IMG/VR virus record: IMGVR_UViG_3300033997_000507
Location: 1 to 25,445 of that record
Length of the DNA: 25,445 nt
From: a virus
Strand: one strand, 5' to 3'
This document shows positions 5,615-13,851 of the stretch, one piece after another. The notes beneath the pieces were generated by a model, which was given only the letters and a program-made list of their open reading frames with translations, had not been told where the DNA came from and made no database searches. Positions within the stretch are counted from its first letter, which is position 1, and each line of letters opens with the position of its first letter. Made by a program: the position numbers and the translations under genes.

Positions 5615-7594
5615 TTAAGGCACTACTGCCTTGTAGAAAGGCCGCCAGTCGCAGACGGCACCGCCATAGATGTGCCGCAGCTTCCAGGTCAGGGTGTCGT
5701 TGAAGAACATCGACCCGCTGTTCGGCGCGTCCTGGACGAACAGTTCCGGTTCCTCCTGACCGTCCAGGAAGCCGATCTCAATGCCGGGCACATCCAGCGG
5801 GTCGGCCACGGCCACCCAGTCGTTCTGGTCCGTCCAGTACCAGACTTCCACGACCACCGGGCGGGTCCGCTGCACGAAATCGGCGTCCAGATTGGTCGCG
5901 CGGACGAACAGGTCTTCGGCCACCCGGGTCTGATAGGGCGACACCAGCAGGAATTTCGGCCCGACACCGACCGTGTCATCCTCACCCGCCTTGGTGCGCG
6001 TGATCAGGCCGACGCGGGCCGCGTCCCAGCTATCCTTGCTGATGGCGGCGGTACCCAGATTGCCGCGACTGGCATGGAACAGCGCCGTGTTGTCGTAAAT
6101 CGTCGGATTGTCGCGGAAGAAATCGAAGACGAACTTGGCCAGGGTCCGATTGGCGGCGCGTGACAGCTTGGTGGGGATTTGCCGCACGGTACCAACATCG
6201 TCGTTGCGGATCATCTCCAGCGACACGCTTTCCAGGCCGCCGCGCTTTTCGACGACATATTCAGCGCTCTCATCGCCGGGGCTGGGCAGTTCCAGATAGG
6301 GCTGGCGCTCACCAACCTTCGGGATGGCACCATACCCACCCACGCGCACGCGCGTCTGCTTGCGGAAATCGCCCACCCGCGTGACATTCACCAGCGGTCG
6401 CCATCCCGCCAGGGCCGTCTGCTGCTTGTAATCGGCCAACATGCGGCGATTGATCGTGTCGCCCAGGGCATCCGGGAAGCTTTCGGTTCCCAGCGCCTCG
6501 CGCAGCCGCGCCTCGTCACAGTTCTTCAGGCGGCCGCTGAAGCGCCGGTCGCCGGTGATATCCAGATAGATGTCCCGGATACTGCCGGCATGGCGATGAT
6601 CCTGATGGTTCGGATCAAAGAAGGCTTCCAGCATCGTGGCGACCTTCTCCCGCCGGCTTTCGCCGCCCTCAATGCGGGCGGACGGCCCCAGGTCCAGCAC
6701 CTGGCCGCCGCCCAGCCCCAGCCCGGTCAGATAGGACTGTTCAGCCTTGATGGCCTCCTCGATCTGCGCCTCCGTAAGCGTGCCCACGTCGTCGCGCGCC
6801 AGCAGGGCGGCGGCCACCTTGGCCCGCGCCTGTGCTGGCAGCCCGCAGCGGCCCACCCGGTCACGGACGGACTGGCGGGCTTCGATCAGGGCCACCACGG
6901 CGGCGTTATCGGCAGCCGCCGGCAGGGGCGCCGCTTCCGTCAGCACTTGGTCCAGCAGCGCTTCCAACTGCGCTTCGGTCAGGGTGGCCTCATCCACACC
7001 GGCCAGCAATGCCGGTCGGTGGGCCTTGATTTTGGCGAGCAATTGGGCGCGCGTCATATCATCCTCATGTTCGGGAGCGGCGGCTTCGGCAAGGTCGAGG
7101 ACAGCGCCGCCGGCGCCGGCATCGACGATCAGATCGACCGATTTGATTTTCAGAAGCTGCTGGGCTTCCGTGATGGTGACGCCACCCACTTTCCGGCGCG
7201 CGACCTTGGCGCTGGCGTCAATGGACAGGCCGAAAAGGCCCGCCATGCCGCCAGCCACCGCTTCCCGTATCGTCACAGCGATATCAGCCGCCGGATTGAT
7301 CAGCGTCATGACGGCCTGAATTTCGCCGCTATCGGGGCCAGGGCCGGGGGCAAAGGCCGCTTCGGTCAACTGGCCGATCAGGTTGCGCACATCCTTGCCG
7401 CCCGATTTCAAATGGTCGGCATCCGATTTGGCGAACACGCGGGCGCCGTTGAACAGCGGCACCGCTTCGCGCAGCACGGCATCGGGATAGAAGTTATTGT
7501 TGAGAGACATCCCGGCGCGGATGACGCGCACCTTGTAGCGCCGTACCGGTTTATCACCATCCCCAAGCGCTTCCAGAATTACCAAGGCGCTCAT
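5615..7594 (-). CDS. Prohead protease / major capsid protein fusion
   Basis: The protein has 659 residues in three parts. Residues 1-170 are a prohead protease of the HK97/S78 type: the DADHLKSGG region carries the likely catalytic His61 and GLSIDAS carries the likely Ser124. Residues 175-310 are charged and helical, with LTEAQ repeats, like a scaffold or delta domain. Residues 310-659 are an HK97-fold Mu-like major capsid protein (WRPLVNVTRVGDFR, FHASRGNLGTAAIS, LLVSPYQTRVAEDLFV, GAVCDWRPFYKAVVP at the end). The protease should cut itself and the scaffold away during maturation. The gene overlaps the upstream gene by 4 nt. An in-frame ATG at 7057 has a good GAGGAT ribosome binding site and could give a protease-free product. 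Confidence 0.9.
   Translation of the reverse strand: MSALVILEALGDGDKPVRRYKVRVIRAGMSLNNNFYPDAVLREAVPLFNGARVFAKSDADHLKSGGKDVRNLIGQLTEAAFAPGPGPDSGEIQAVMTLINPAADIAVTIREAVAGGMAGLFGLSIDASAKVARRKVGGVTITEAQQLLKIKSVDLIVDAGAGGAVLDLAEAAAPEHEDDMTRAQLLAKIKAHRPALLAGVDEATLTEAQLEALLDQVLTEAAPLPAAADNAAVVALIEARQSVRDRVGRCGLPAQARAKVAAALLARDDVGTLTEAQIEEAIKAEQSYLTGLGLGGGQVLDLGPSARIEGGESRREKVATMLEAFFDPNHQDHRHAGSIRDIYLDITGDRRFSGRLKNCDEARLREALGTESFPDALGDTINRRMLADYKQQTALAGWRPLVNVTRVGDFRKQTRVRVGGYGAIPKVGERQPYLELPSPGDESAEYVVEKRGGLESVSLEMIRNDDVGTVRQIPTKLSRAANRTLAKFVFDFFRDNPTIYDNTALFHASRGNLGTAAISKDSWDAARVGLITRTKAGEDDTVGVGPKFLLVSPYQTRVAEDLFVRATNLDADFVQRTRPVVVEVWYWTDQNDWVAVADPLDVPGIEIGFLDGQEEPELFVQDAPNSGSMFFNDTLTWKLRHIYGGAVCDWRPFYKAVVP
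7054..7066 (-). promoter_or_regulatory. Possible internal translation start in the protease/capsid gene
   Basis: On the minus strand GAGGATGAT directly precedes an ATG at 7057 (codon 180, MTRAQLLAKIK), in frame and exactly at the protease/scaffold border. Mu makes its scaffold Z from an internal start in gene I, so an equivalent here would yield excess scaffold-capsid over protease. Confidence 0.45.
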
Positions 7595-8010
7595 GCCGGT
7601 GTCCTCAGCTTTTGGCCCGCGACGGTCACGACAGTGAAATCTTCACCATCGTCCGACACCCGCCAGGACAGGACCTCAGCCGGGGAGATGCCGACCGACC
7701 GTGCCGCCTCCCGAAGGGTCACCGTTCCGGCGCCCAAGGGTGCCTCCCGCCTGGCGCTGTTGGCGGCATTAAGCGCCGCATCCAGTTCCCGGCCCACACG
7801 CGACAGTTCAGCCTGATTGGCATCAAGGACAGCTTTGCTAACGGCTTCACGCTCTTCCGCCACCGAAAGCGCCGCTTTCGTGGCATCCAGCTCGCCCTGC
7901 ATCTGGGCAATCCGCCCCTGCTGCGCTTCAAGCGCAATCAGCGCCGCTTCCAGCGATTCCGGCTGGTGCGTGGCAGGCGGGGCATTCTCTTTCGAGGTTT
8001 TGGCGGCCAT
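7591..8010 (-). CDS. Coiled-coil hypothetical protein of the head module
   Basis: The protein has 139 residues from the ATG at 8010 (MAAKTSKENAPPATHQPESL); GGAGT lies six nt upstream. Residues 20-85 are a long coiled coil (EAALIALEAQQGRIAQMQGE onward). The C-terminal 45 residues (VTLREAARSVGISPAEVLSW) look like a small helical, HTH-like domain. The stop overlaps the protease/capsid start by 4 nt. It may help prohead assembly, but no family is recognised. It is the first gene after a 200-nt untranslated stretch and probably the first gene of a late transcript. Confidence 0.6.
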   Translation of the reverse strand: MAAKTSKENAPPATHQPESLEAALIALEAQQGRIAQMQGELDATKAALSVAEEREAVSKAVLDANQAELSRVGRELDAALNAANSARREAPLGAGTVTLREAARSVGISPAEVLSWRVSDDGEDFTVVTVAGQKLRTPA

Positions 8011-8210
8011 CGGGTTACTCCGGTGATATCTGCCACCAGAATAGGTCCGCACCCATTGCGGACTAAGGTTGCCCCGCCTCTACCCAAGCGGGGCCGCTTA
8101 CATCGTCAGTAACGCACCAGTAACGGGGGCAGGATGCGGCGGGCCGGATCGCCCCTTGCCTGACAGCGGCCAAGCCGCCCGCCGCATCCAGCGCCCGTCT
8201 TTTGGGGTAA
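8011..8210. promoter_or_regulatory. Non-coding stretch with late-promoter-like dyad and hairpins
   Basis: No credible gene is seen in these 200 nt. Positions 8047-8061 read CCGCAC-CCA-TTGCGG, one mismatch from the dyad near the lysis genes, inside a larger GTCCGCA/TGCGGAC inverted repeat. A TATTCT at 8043-8038 (minus strand) could be a -10. Positions 8072-8095 hold GCCCCGC/GCGGGGC. Positions 8133-8144 and 8177-8188 form a 12-bp perfect inverted repeat (GATGCGGCGGGC), possibly ending the upstream transcript, although no U-run follows. This is where Mu has its PI late promoter. Confidence 0.55.
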
Positions 8211-9122
8211 TCAAAAACCCCCATCCGCCGCCGGGGCCAGCAGCCGCGCCACAGGGCTGTTGCGCAGTTCTTCCTCGCTATAGGGCCGGCGGCCAGGTGT
8301 GATCATCTCCCAGCTATCCATGTAGGGTAGCTGGCTGCACCCGCAGTTGATGCGTTCGCCGATGGGAGCCTTGGGGTCGCGCGGGTGCATAAGGGTGATA
8401 CCCCGCGCCAGGATGAAGGGTTGATCCACCGGCTGGACCTGCCCATCAATCGCGTCATGGGACAGGCGCGGGTGCAGTTTACCAGATCGCCGCCATTGCT
8501 TTTTCAATCCCGGCAGCATGGGGGCGGCTTGTTCCATCCGGGCCTGTGTTGCCATTGTATAGGCCGTGCCCAGCTCCGTGCGCACGATACTGGCGGCGCG
8601 CTCACCGCTGCCGCCGATAATCGCCTCTACCTTCTGCGCCGCTTCAAACGGCGTCTGGGTACCGATGGCGGCAAAGGCGATTTCGGCATTTACCTTGTTG
8701 ATGGCCGTGGTGCTGATATCGCGGATGCGGTCGGTGGTAAAGGATCGCATCGCCATCAGTACCCCCGTATCCAGGGCCGCTAGATGGGGGACGATATCGA
8801 CGCCAGCGGCAGCCAAAGGCGCATCCAGCAGGGCTTGCCCCTCTACCCAGGACTGGTCCAGCCCGCCGGCCAGACTATCGCTCATCTGCCCCTCAATGGC
8901 GCCGATGGCCCGCCGCACTTCCGCCTGCAATTGGGGTAGACGCCATGCCTCAAAATCCGATGGCACCCCCGCCAATGTGGCCTTGATATCCAGCGCTGCC
9001 AGTTGCAGCAGCCGCAAGATTTCTTCTCGCGTGGCCACCTGAATGGCCACCCCGGCACGGATACGGCGCGCTCGCTCAGAAACAAAGCGCCTGCGGCGTT
9101 CAGCATTGTTCATGGCCGTCAT
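8211..9122 (-). CDS. Head morphogenesis protein (Mu gpF / SPP1 gp7-like)
   Basis: The protein has 303 residues, starting MTAMNNAERRRRFVSERARR, and overlaps the mom stop by 4 nt. The N-terminal two thirds are helical. The C-terminal domain has the family signature: SIVRTELGTAYTMATQARME, then HPRLSHDAIDGQVQPVD, and PIGERINCGCSQLPY. These minor head proteins bind the portal and travel with the DNA in several phages. Length is slightly below typical Mu F. Its usual direct partner, the portal gene, is separated from it here by the com/mom pair. Confidence 0.9.
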   Translation of the reverse strand: MTAMNNAERRRRFVSERARRIRAGVAIQVATREEILRLLQLAALDIKATLAGVPSDFEAWRLPQLQAEVRRAIGAIEGQMSDSLAGGLDQSWVEGQALLDAPLAAAGVDIVPHLAALDTGVLMAMRSFTTDRIRDISTTAINKVNAEIAFAAIGTQTPFEAAQKVEAIIGGSGERAASIVRTELGTAYTMATQARMEQAAPMLPGLKKQWRRSGKLHPRLSHDAIDGQVQPVDQPFILARGITLMHPRDPKAPIGERINCGCSQLPYMDSWEMITPGRRPYSEEELRNSPVARLLAPAADGGF

Positions 9123-9703
9123 GGGTGCCCCGGCTTCGGATAGGGGCAGATGGCCAGCGTCAGGTCCTTCAGCTTTCGCCGGTCGATGAAGTACAGGTAG
9201 CGGAATTGGCGGAAGCTGTGTGCTACGGCCCGGCTTACATTGGTCTGTAAGTACAGCGTCCGCCCGCCGCCGCCCGCCCGCCGGTTCAGCATCATCTCAT
9301 GGTACCATTCCCCATCCAGGTGGAAAAATCGGGTCCGATGGCAGCCGCAATAGATGAAGTTGGCGGCCTGGTACACGATGCCAGCCCCGCCACAGCGTTC
9401 GTCAGCAAACGACTGTATCCAGCCGACCATGGGGAAGGCCCGCTTGATATAACGGATGGCGTAGGACAGCGCCGTGCTTTCCCCGTTTCCGGGCACGGCG
9501 TCATCAATCCACATTCGGTTCAGTTCCAGATATTCACGGTTCTCAGTCCCTGTCACGATCCGCCGGCCGGAATTGGGGTTCATCGCATAGCCAAACTGAA
9601 GGGCACCCATCAGGCGGCCCTCCATAAACACCCCAAGGTGGATATAGCTGTTGTTGACGATCCGACCGGAATAATGGTGACGGCGGATGATATCCGCCGC
9701 CAT
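9119..9703 (-). CDS. mom: Mom-like DNA adenine modification protein
   Basis: The protein has 194 residues from the ATG at 9703. Family hallmarks are HHYSGRIVNNSYIHLGVF, LELNRMWIDDAVPGNGEST, SFADERCGGAGIVYQAANF and FHLDGEWYHEMM, all characteristic of the Mom GNAT-fold family. Mu Mom converts adenine to a methylcarbamoyl-adenine and so protects phage DNA from restriction. Conserved-looking sequence (HFHIRTIPRAMAADII) continues upstream of this ATG in an open frame to 9808, but that stretch has no ATG, GTG or TTG, so either the protein is N-terminally short or a rare start (CTG 9799, ATT 9772) is used. Com precedes it with the frames overlapping, as in Mu. Late expression and translational control by Com are expected from Mu. 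Confidence 0.85.
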   Translation of the reverse strand: MAADIIRRHHYSGRIVNNSYIHLGVFMEGRLMGALQFGYAMNPNSGRRIVTGTENREYLELNRMWIDDAVPGNGESTALSYAIRYIKRAFPMVGWIQSFADERCGGAGIVYQAANFIYCGCHRTRFFHLDGEWYHEMMLNRRAGGGGRTLYLQTNVSRAVAHSFRQFRYLYFIDRRKLKDLTLAICPYPKPGHP

Positions 9704-9776
9704 GGCGCGTGGGATGGTGCGGATATGGAAATGGTCCGTGCCATACCCAACGATCTGGCCTGCCTCAAAAATATGG

Positions 9777-9980
9777 TTACGGTGGCCGATGGTGGCCAGC
9801 CGAGTCGCCTACTGCATCTGCATCCAAAGAGTTGGACGCTCGCAGGCGCTCGGGTTCGGGGCGCGTGGCCCTCGTGCTGAAGTGGGACAAGGTGCCGCAG
9901 CGGGGGCATTTGATGGCAAGCGTTTCCACGTTTCCCCGCGCCAGCAGTTTGCGGCAGATGCCGCAACGGTATTCCTCCAA
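9777..9980 (-). CDS. com: Com-like zinc finger translational regulator
   Basis: A 67-residue protein results if the TTG at 9980 is used: MEEYRCGICRKLL, then LAIKCPRCGTLSHF and PEPERLRAS. Four cysteines (6, 9, 25, 28) form a C4 zinc finger with the spacing of Mu Com, which binds the mom leader RNA and opens its start site. The alternative ATG at 10055 adds 25 residues that look non-coding. Only a weak GAG lies upstream of the TTG; a strong GGAGGA lies just after it, out of frame for a good start. The stop at 9777 lies inside the open mom frame, matching the Mu com-mom overlap. Confidence 0.75.
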   Translation of the reverse strand: MEEYRCGICRKLLARGNVETLAIKCPRCGTLSHFSTRATRPEPERLRASNSLDADAVGDSAGHHRPP

Positions 9981-10139
9981 AGTTGAACTCGCTAAGCATA
10001 ACCCCGCCCGGTGCACGGGTGACGGGATGGCCGAGGGTCGGCCGACTAAAGCCATGTGGGATCGTTCCCCACGGTTCGGGGCGTTGGCGCGCCCCGGCCC
10101 CCGTCGGCCCCTTGGCCGGGGGGAATATCGCGGCCCTGT
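9981..10139. promoter_or_regulatory. Leader region between portal and com
   Basis: These 159 nt hold no supported gene. An inverted repeat CCCCGGCC/GGCCGGGG lies around 10093-10122, next to the portal stop, and GTGGG/CCCAC with a GATC in its loop lies around 10056-10073. In Mu the mom promoter has its own control region with Dam sites; only one GATC is seen here and no late-type dyad within one mismatch. A com/mom promoter here is possible but not shown. Confidence 0.35.
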
Positions 10140-11645
10140 TCATTCCGGCTCGCCCCGTTGGGGGGCATCAGGGGCATCGGCAGGCGGCAGGTCCTGGTCA
10201 ATATCCGGCGGCAGGGTGAAGCCGTCGCGGCTCTGCTGTTTGGCCTCGCGTTCCCCGGCCTGTTTCTTGGCCTTTTCCAGCTCGGCCGGCGGATCAATCT
10301 TGGCGCCCAGCATACCGGCGATCAGGGCGATGATCCCCAGGGCCGTTTCTTCGGTCAGAAGGCCCTGCTGGATCAGGCTGATGCAGGATGCAGAGACGGC
10401 CGACAGGGCAGCCGCCACCCGCGACGCGTCCTTGGTGCTCAATTCCGGCATCACCGCCCGCACCTGGAAGGCCGGCTCCCGCATTCGTTGGGCGATGTCG
10501 GCGCGGCCCAGTTGCGCCATGCGGCGTCGGATAACAAGCGTGCCCACGGCAACCAGCATGGCCTTGATGATGTTCTGCCGCATGGTCAGGACGGTCAGGG
10601 TGGGGTCTGCCATTTCGGCAGCCGACGCCCGGTTGACATCCGATCCGTCGCCATACCAATGGCCGGGGATGGTGGCACCGCCCAGGATGTTGGTCAGAAC
10701 AGTACGGGTCAGATTGGTGACGTCATGGCTGTTCAGCGCCGGGGCCTGCGCCTTCCATATCTCGGACTCATTATGCACGCGGGTGGTGGGGCCGCGCGGC
10801 CCCTGGATTTCGCGGGCCTTGGCGTCCAGTTGCTCTTGTGTCGCACCCTTGATCTCCACGTCCCACAGCACCGCGCGCATCAGTTCGGCGCGCTCCAGCT
10901 CCCCATACAGCAGCTCCTCATAGGCGTCGCACCAGTCGATGGCAGACAGCAGGTCCGACCGGCCGCGCGCGCCGCCCGTCAGGGCATTGATGCGCCAGAA
11001 GAAGCACTCGCCATCCTGGAAGCCTTCACGCAGCTTCTGCGCGCCCTCACCGAATATGGTCTCCGGCCCGTTGACGATGACACGCAGCAGCCGGCGCCGG
11101 CCGCCCGGCCGCCGGATGACAACACCGACGGGCTGGCGCTTATTGTCCGGGTCCATGATGACGCGGTCGATATCGGCAGGGTCTTCAAAGCCCAGTCGCA
11201 CGGCGCCATCGATCTCGTTTTCATGCACCACCCAGACCTGTTCGCCGAACAGGGATAGTTCCCGCACCAGATCAGGCAGGTTCTCATCCATGCGGTTGAT
11301 GGGGTCTGTCCAAAACTCCGAAAGCCAGGCCGCCGCCTCTTCATCGTCGCATTCCAGGCGCACCCCACCGGCCATCAGATAGGCCACCGGCAGTTCAACC
11401 AGGCGATTGGCCAGACGCAGGCGCTCCCAGCCATAGACGGCCAGTTCCTGCATTCGTGCTTGCGTGACAGGGGCCAGATCGCGGCGGCCATCGGTGCTAA
11501 GGGGCCGCCAGCCCGCTTCATCCCCGTCAATGGTGACACCCGAGGCTTCAACCAGATTGCCCATGGTCGCGGCAACCGCTGCCACCGGAGGCAAGGCAGG
11601 GGCGGGTGCGGCGGCATTCAACAGGCGGGATAGCCAGGACATCAA
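10140..11645 (-). CDS. Portal protein
   Basis: The protein has 501 residues, starting MMSWLSRLLNAAAP, and overlaps the terminase stop by 4 nt. Portal features include WERLRLANRLVELPVAYLM near the N-terminus (clip/wing start), DPADIDRVIMDPDNKRQPVGV, a crown region with NILGGATIPGHWYGDGSDVN and a helical C-terminal barrel (MRQNIIKAMLVAVGTLVIRR). The end is Pro/Asp-rich (PPDIDQDLPPADAPDAPQ). It would form the dodecameric channel at one capsid vertex through which terminase packs DNA. It does not look like the Mu DUF935 portal; it is closer to general siphophage portals. Confidence 0.85.
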   Translation of the reverse strand: MMSWLSRLLNAAAPAPALPPVAAVAATMGNLVEASGVTIDGDEAGWRPLSTDGRRDLAPVTQARMQELAVYGWERLRLANRLVELPVAYLMAGGVRLECDDEEAAAWLSEFWTDPINRMDENLPDLVRELSLFGEQVWVVHENEIDGAVRLGFEDPADIDRVIMDPDNKRQPVGVVIRRPGGRRRLLRVIVNGPETIFGEGAQKLREGFQDGECFFWRINALTGGARGRSDLLSAIDWCDAYEELLYGELERAELMRAVLWDVEIKGATQEQLDAKAREIQGPRGPTTRVHNESEIWKAQAPALNSHDVTNLTRTVLTNILGGATIPGHWYGDGSDVNRASAAEMADPTLTVLTMRQNIIKAMLVAVGTLVIRRRMAQLGRADIAQRMREPAFQVRAVMPELSTKDASRVAAALSAVSASCISLIQQGLLTEETALGIIALIAGMLGAKIDPPAELEKAKKQAGEREAKQQSRDGFTLPPDIDQDLPPADAPDAPQRGEPE

Positions 11646-13033
11646 CGCGACCTCTTGGTGGCGAAAAGCGACTTCAGCGCAGTTCGGGAGAACATGCGGG
11701 GGTGAATTTGGCCGTGGCGTTCCATGCCGGCCGGCGCGGGCGGGGGCGGCACGGTGACGCCTGCCGCCGGGGTTACGGCCATGTCTGCCCCGCCCAGCGC
11801 CAGGGCCAGCGCCCAGAACCGGTCGGCATGGTCCTTTTCATCTTCCGGGGTGACCATGCGCGGGGCGCCGGTGGCCCCGGTGATTTTCTTGATCTTGTGC
11901 AGGTCCGCCCGCAGCACTTGGTTGCCCATGGGGATACGAACGGTGCGGTCTTCGAACTTGTCCTTGACGATGGTAGCCAGATTAAAGGGCCGGGCACCGT
12001 TCAACAGCACCCCCTCAACCCGCAAGTCGCCATAGCGGGTCTTGGCGTCTTCCACAGGCTTCTCACCCATGCCGGTCTGATCCATGGCGATCCGGCCGAT
12101 ATTGGCCAGGCCATAGCGCGCGACGATCTCATCCAGCGTATCGTCCTGCTCCCGGAAAGTGATGTTCCGCCGTTCCACGATCTCGCGTGTCACAAACACA
12201 TCCCCCACCAGTTCCAGCACCCACACCACCCACAGATGCCGGCGCCGGGCGATATCGTTGCCAATGAAGATGGTCCCGCCGCCATAGGCTTCGGGGAAGC
12301 CGGCCGTCTCATCCTCGCAGGTGGAAATCAGCTCGTAGGGCAGCCAGGCGCTGGCATCATCCAGCCAATCCAGCTCGTATTCCTGGCTCCACAGATCCTC
12401 GTCATTCAGACCCGCCTTCAACTCCTCGATGTCGCGGGGCAGCCCATCCGCCACGGCCCGGTAAATGTCCACATGGTGGCGCGACCAGGTGCTGTCCTTG
12501 GCCGTCATCAGCTCATAGAACTTGTTATTCTTGCCGTTGGGGGTGGATGTAACGCGCAGCTTGTGCCCGGCCGAAATCACCGGGAAAAGCGCCCCCCATA
12601 TAGCCTTGCTGTTGGCATGGAAGGCGAATTCGTCCAGGAACACATTGGCACTGAAACCGCGCGCGGTGTCGGGATTCGCCGGCAGCGCCGTTATCCGGCT
12701 GCCGCCCGGTAACGTCACCTCCAGCGCCTTGTAGCTGGCCCCGCTGCCGCCCTTCCATTCCACTTCCTGTTCATCAACGCCGATTTCGTAGGCCTTGGCG
12801 TGGCGCTTGACACCTTCATCCATGGCTTCTTTTGCTTGGCGTTCACCGCGCGACAGGATGACCCAACGCGCCCGCCGGCCTTCCGCGATGGCCGCAAAGC
12901 AATCGTCCACCACTTCCAGGGCCGTGGTGAAGGTCTTGCCCGTCTGCCGGGCGAACATGCCGATCTTGAACCGGCTTTCATCCAGCATCCATTGCCGCTG
13001 GTAGCGGTGCAGGGGGACGGCAGCGCTGCTCAT
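11642..13033 (-). CDS. Terminase large subunit
   Basis: The protein has 463 residues. The ATPase domain carries a Walker A variant FARQTGKT (27-34), Walker B VFLDEFAF (131-138) with Glu135, and the coupling motif VTSTPNGKNNKFYE (about 160-173). The nuclease half begins near TIFIGNDIARRRHLWVVW with the first acidic metal ligand, and has RIAMDQTGMGEKPVED. The protein translocates DNA into the prohead and cuts it. In Mu-like phages headful packaging starts near the phage left end and includes flanking host DNA. The 4-nt overlaps with the small subunit and portal genes indicate one operon. Confidence 0.93.
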   Translation of the reverse strand: MSSAAVPLHRYQRQWMLDESRFKIGMFARQTGKTFTTALEVVDDCFAAIAEGRRARWVILSRGERQAKEAMDEGVKRHAKAYEIGVDEQEVEWKGGSGASYKALEVTLPGGSRITALPANPDTARGFSANVFLDEFAFHANSKAIWGALFPVISAGHKLRVTSTPNGKNNKFYELMTAKDSTWSRHHVDIYRAVADGLPRDIEELKAGLNDEDLWSQEYELDWLDDASAWLPYELISTCEDETAGFPEAYGGGTIFIGNDIARRRHLWVVWVLELVGDVFVTREIVERRNITFREQDDTLDEIVARYGLANIGRIAMDQTGMGEKPVEDAKTRYGDLRVEGVLLNGARPFNLATIVKDKFEDRTVRIPMGNQVLRADLHKIKKITGATGAPRMVTPEDEKDHADRFWALALALGGADMAVTPAAGVTVPPPPAPAGMERHGQIHPRMFSRTALKSLFATKRSR

Positions 13034-13851
13034 TCAAACAGCCCATAGACATCCTGGCGGATGCGGCGCAGCGCCTCGGCCATAGACGGCGCAGCGGCAC
13101 TGGTGCCACCGGCGGCTTCCGCCTCGGCTTTCTTCAAGGCGGCATCCACCTTGACCTGCAGTTCCTTCCGGACACGCAGTTCCAGTTCCGCCGACATCTT
13201 TTCGGCACTGGCCACGTCCTTGATGGTGCGGGACAGCAAGGCTAGGTCTTTCGGGTCCAACCCCGCAACAGCCCCTTCCTCACCCTCTTCGTCGGGCATC
13301 ATGCTGTCCAGGGTCTGGAATGCGGCGGTCTTCAGCATTTCCTGCACCAGGCGGCCGACATCACCCTTGGGGTTCTCGCCCAGCTTGGCCACCCAAACGC
13401 CGGCGACTTCCTGCGCCTCCCGGTAACGCTTAAGCTGCCTTTCGGCCTTCTGTTTGTAACGGCCCACGGCGCTGCGGGACACAGGCGCCCCCATGGCGCG
13501 CAGATGCGCCACGATGCTGTCGATGGTGGCCCCATCACGCACCAGGCGGTCCATTTCCTCCCGGATGGCGGCGGGCAGTTCAGCCAGGCGCTTGGGATCG
13601 CCGCTGGCCCCCAGGGCGCGCAGATGCGACAGGATCGCCGATGCCGTGTGCCGGCCGCTGGACAGCAGCCGCACCACCTCCGGCCAGATCAACCGCCCAT
13701 CCGGGTCTGTCGGCGCGGGCTTGGACGATGCCAGCCCTTCCAGCATCCGGGCAACGCCATCAATGCCAAAACCGGCGCGCAGCAACCCATTGGCCGCCCC
13801 CCAGATGCGTTCCTTCAGATCATTCAGGCCGCTGACCGCATCCGTCATCAT
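13030..13851 (-). CDS. DUF3486-type terminase small subunit
   Basis: The protein has 273 residues from the ATG at 13851, which overlaps the preceding stop by one base (TGATG); an upstream start at 13941 would invade that gene. The DUF3486 core is visible: LAELPAAIREEMDRLVRDGATIDSI, SRSAVGRYKQKAER, and a long acidic/coiled C-terminal region. The N-terminal HTH region would bind the packaging site. About 90 extra N-terminal residues include RLLSSGRHTASAILSHLRALGA, which looks like a diverged copy of the RLVRDGATIDSIVAHLRAMGA segment. It pairs with the large terminase that follows. Confidence 0.85.
   Translation of the reverse strand: MMTDAVSGLNDLKERIWGAANGLLRAGFGIDGVARMLEGLASSKPAPTDPDGRLIWPEVVRLLSSGRHTASAILSHLRALGASGDPKRLAELPAAIREEMDRLVRDGATIDSIVAHLRAMGAPVSRSAVGRYKQKAERQLKRYREAQEVAGVWVAKLGENPKGDVGRLVQEMLKTAAFQTLDSMMPDEEGEEGAVAGLDPKDLALLSRTIKDVASAEKMSAELELRVRKELQVKVDAALKKAEAEAAGGTSAAAPSMAEALRRIRQDVYGLFE

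Noticed and set aside
4946-6163. Plus-strand open frame of 405 codons opposite the connector, decoration and capsid genes
   Set aside because: It crosses several real minus-strand genes and their boundaries and has Arg/Gly/His-rich, non-protein-like composition.
6179-7816. Long plus-strand open frame of 545 codons opposite the protease/capsid gene
   Set aside because: It is a shadow frame of GC-rich coding DNA; the opposite strand has a full recognisable protein and this one shows no family pattern.
9980-10055. Earlier ATG start for Com at 10055
   Set aside because: The extra 25 residues do not look like Com proteins, which begin two to five residues before the first cysteine pair.
9709-10923. 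Plus-strand open frame of 404 codons opposite com and portal
   Set aside because: It is antisense to recognisable genes, without a ribosome binding site or motif.
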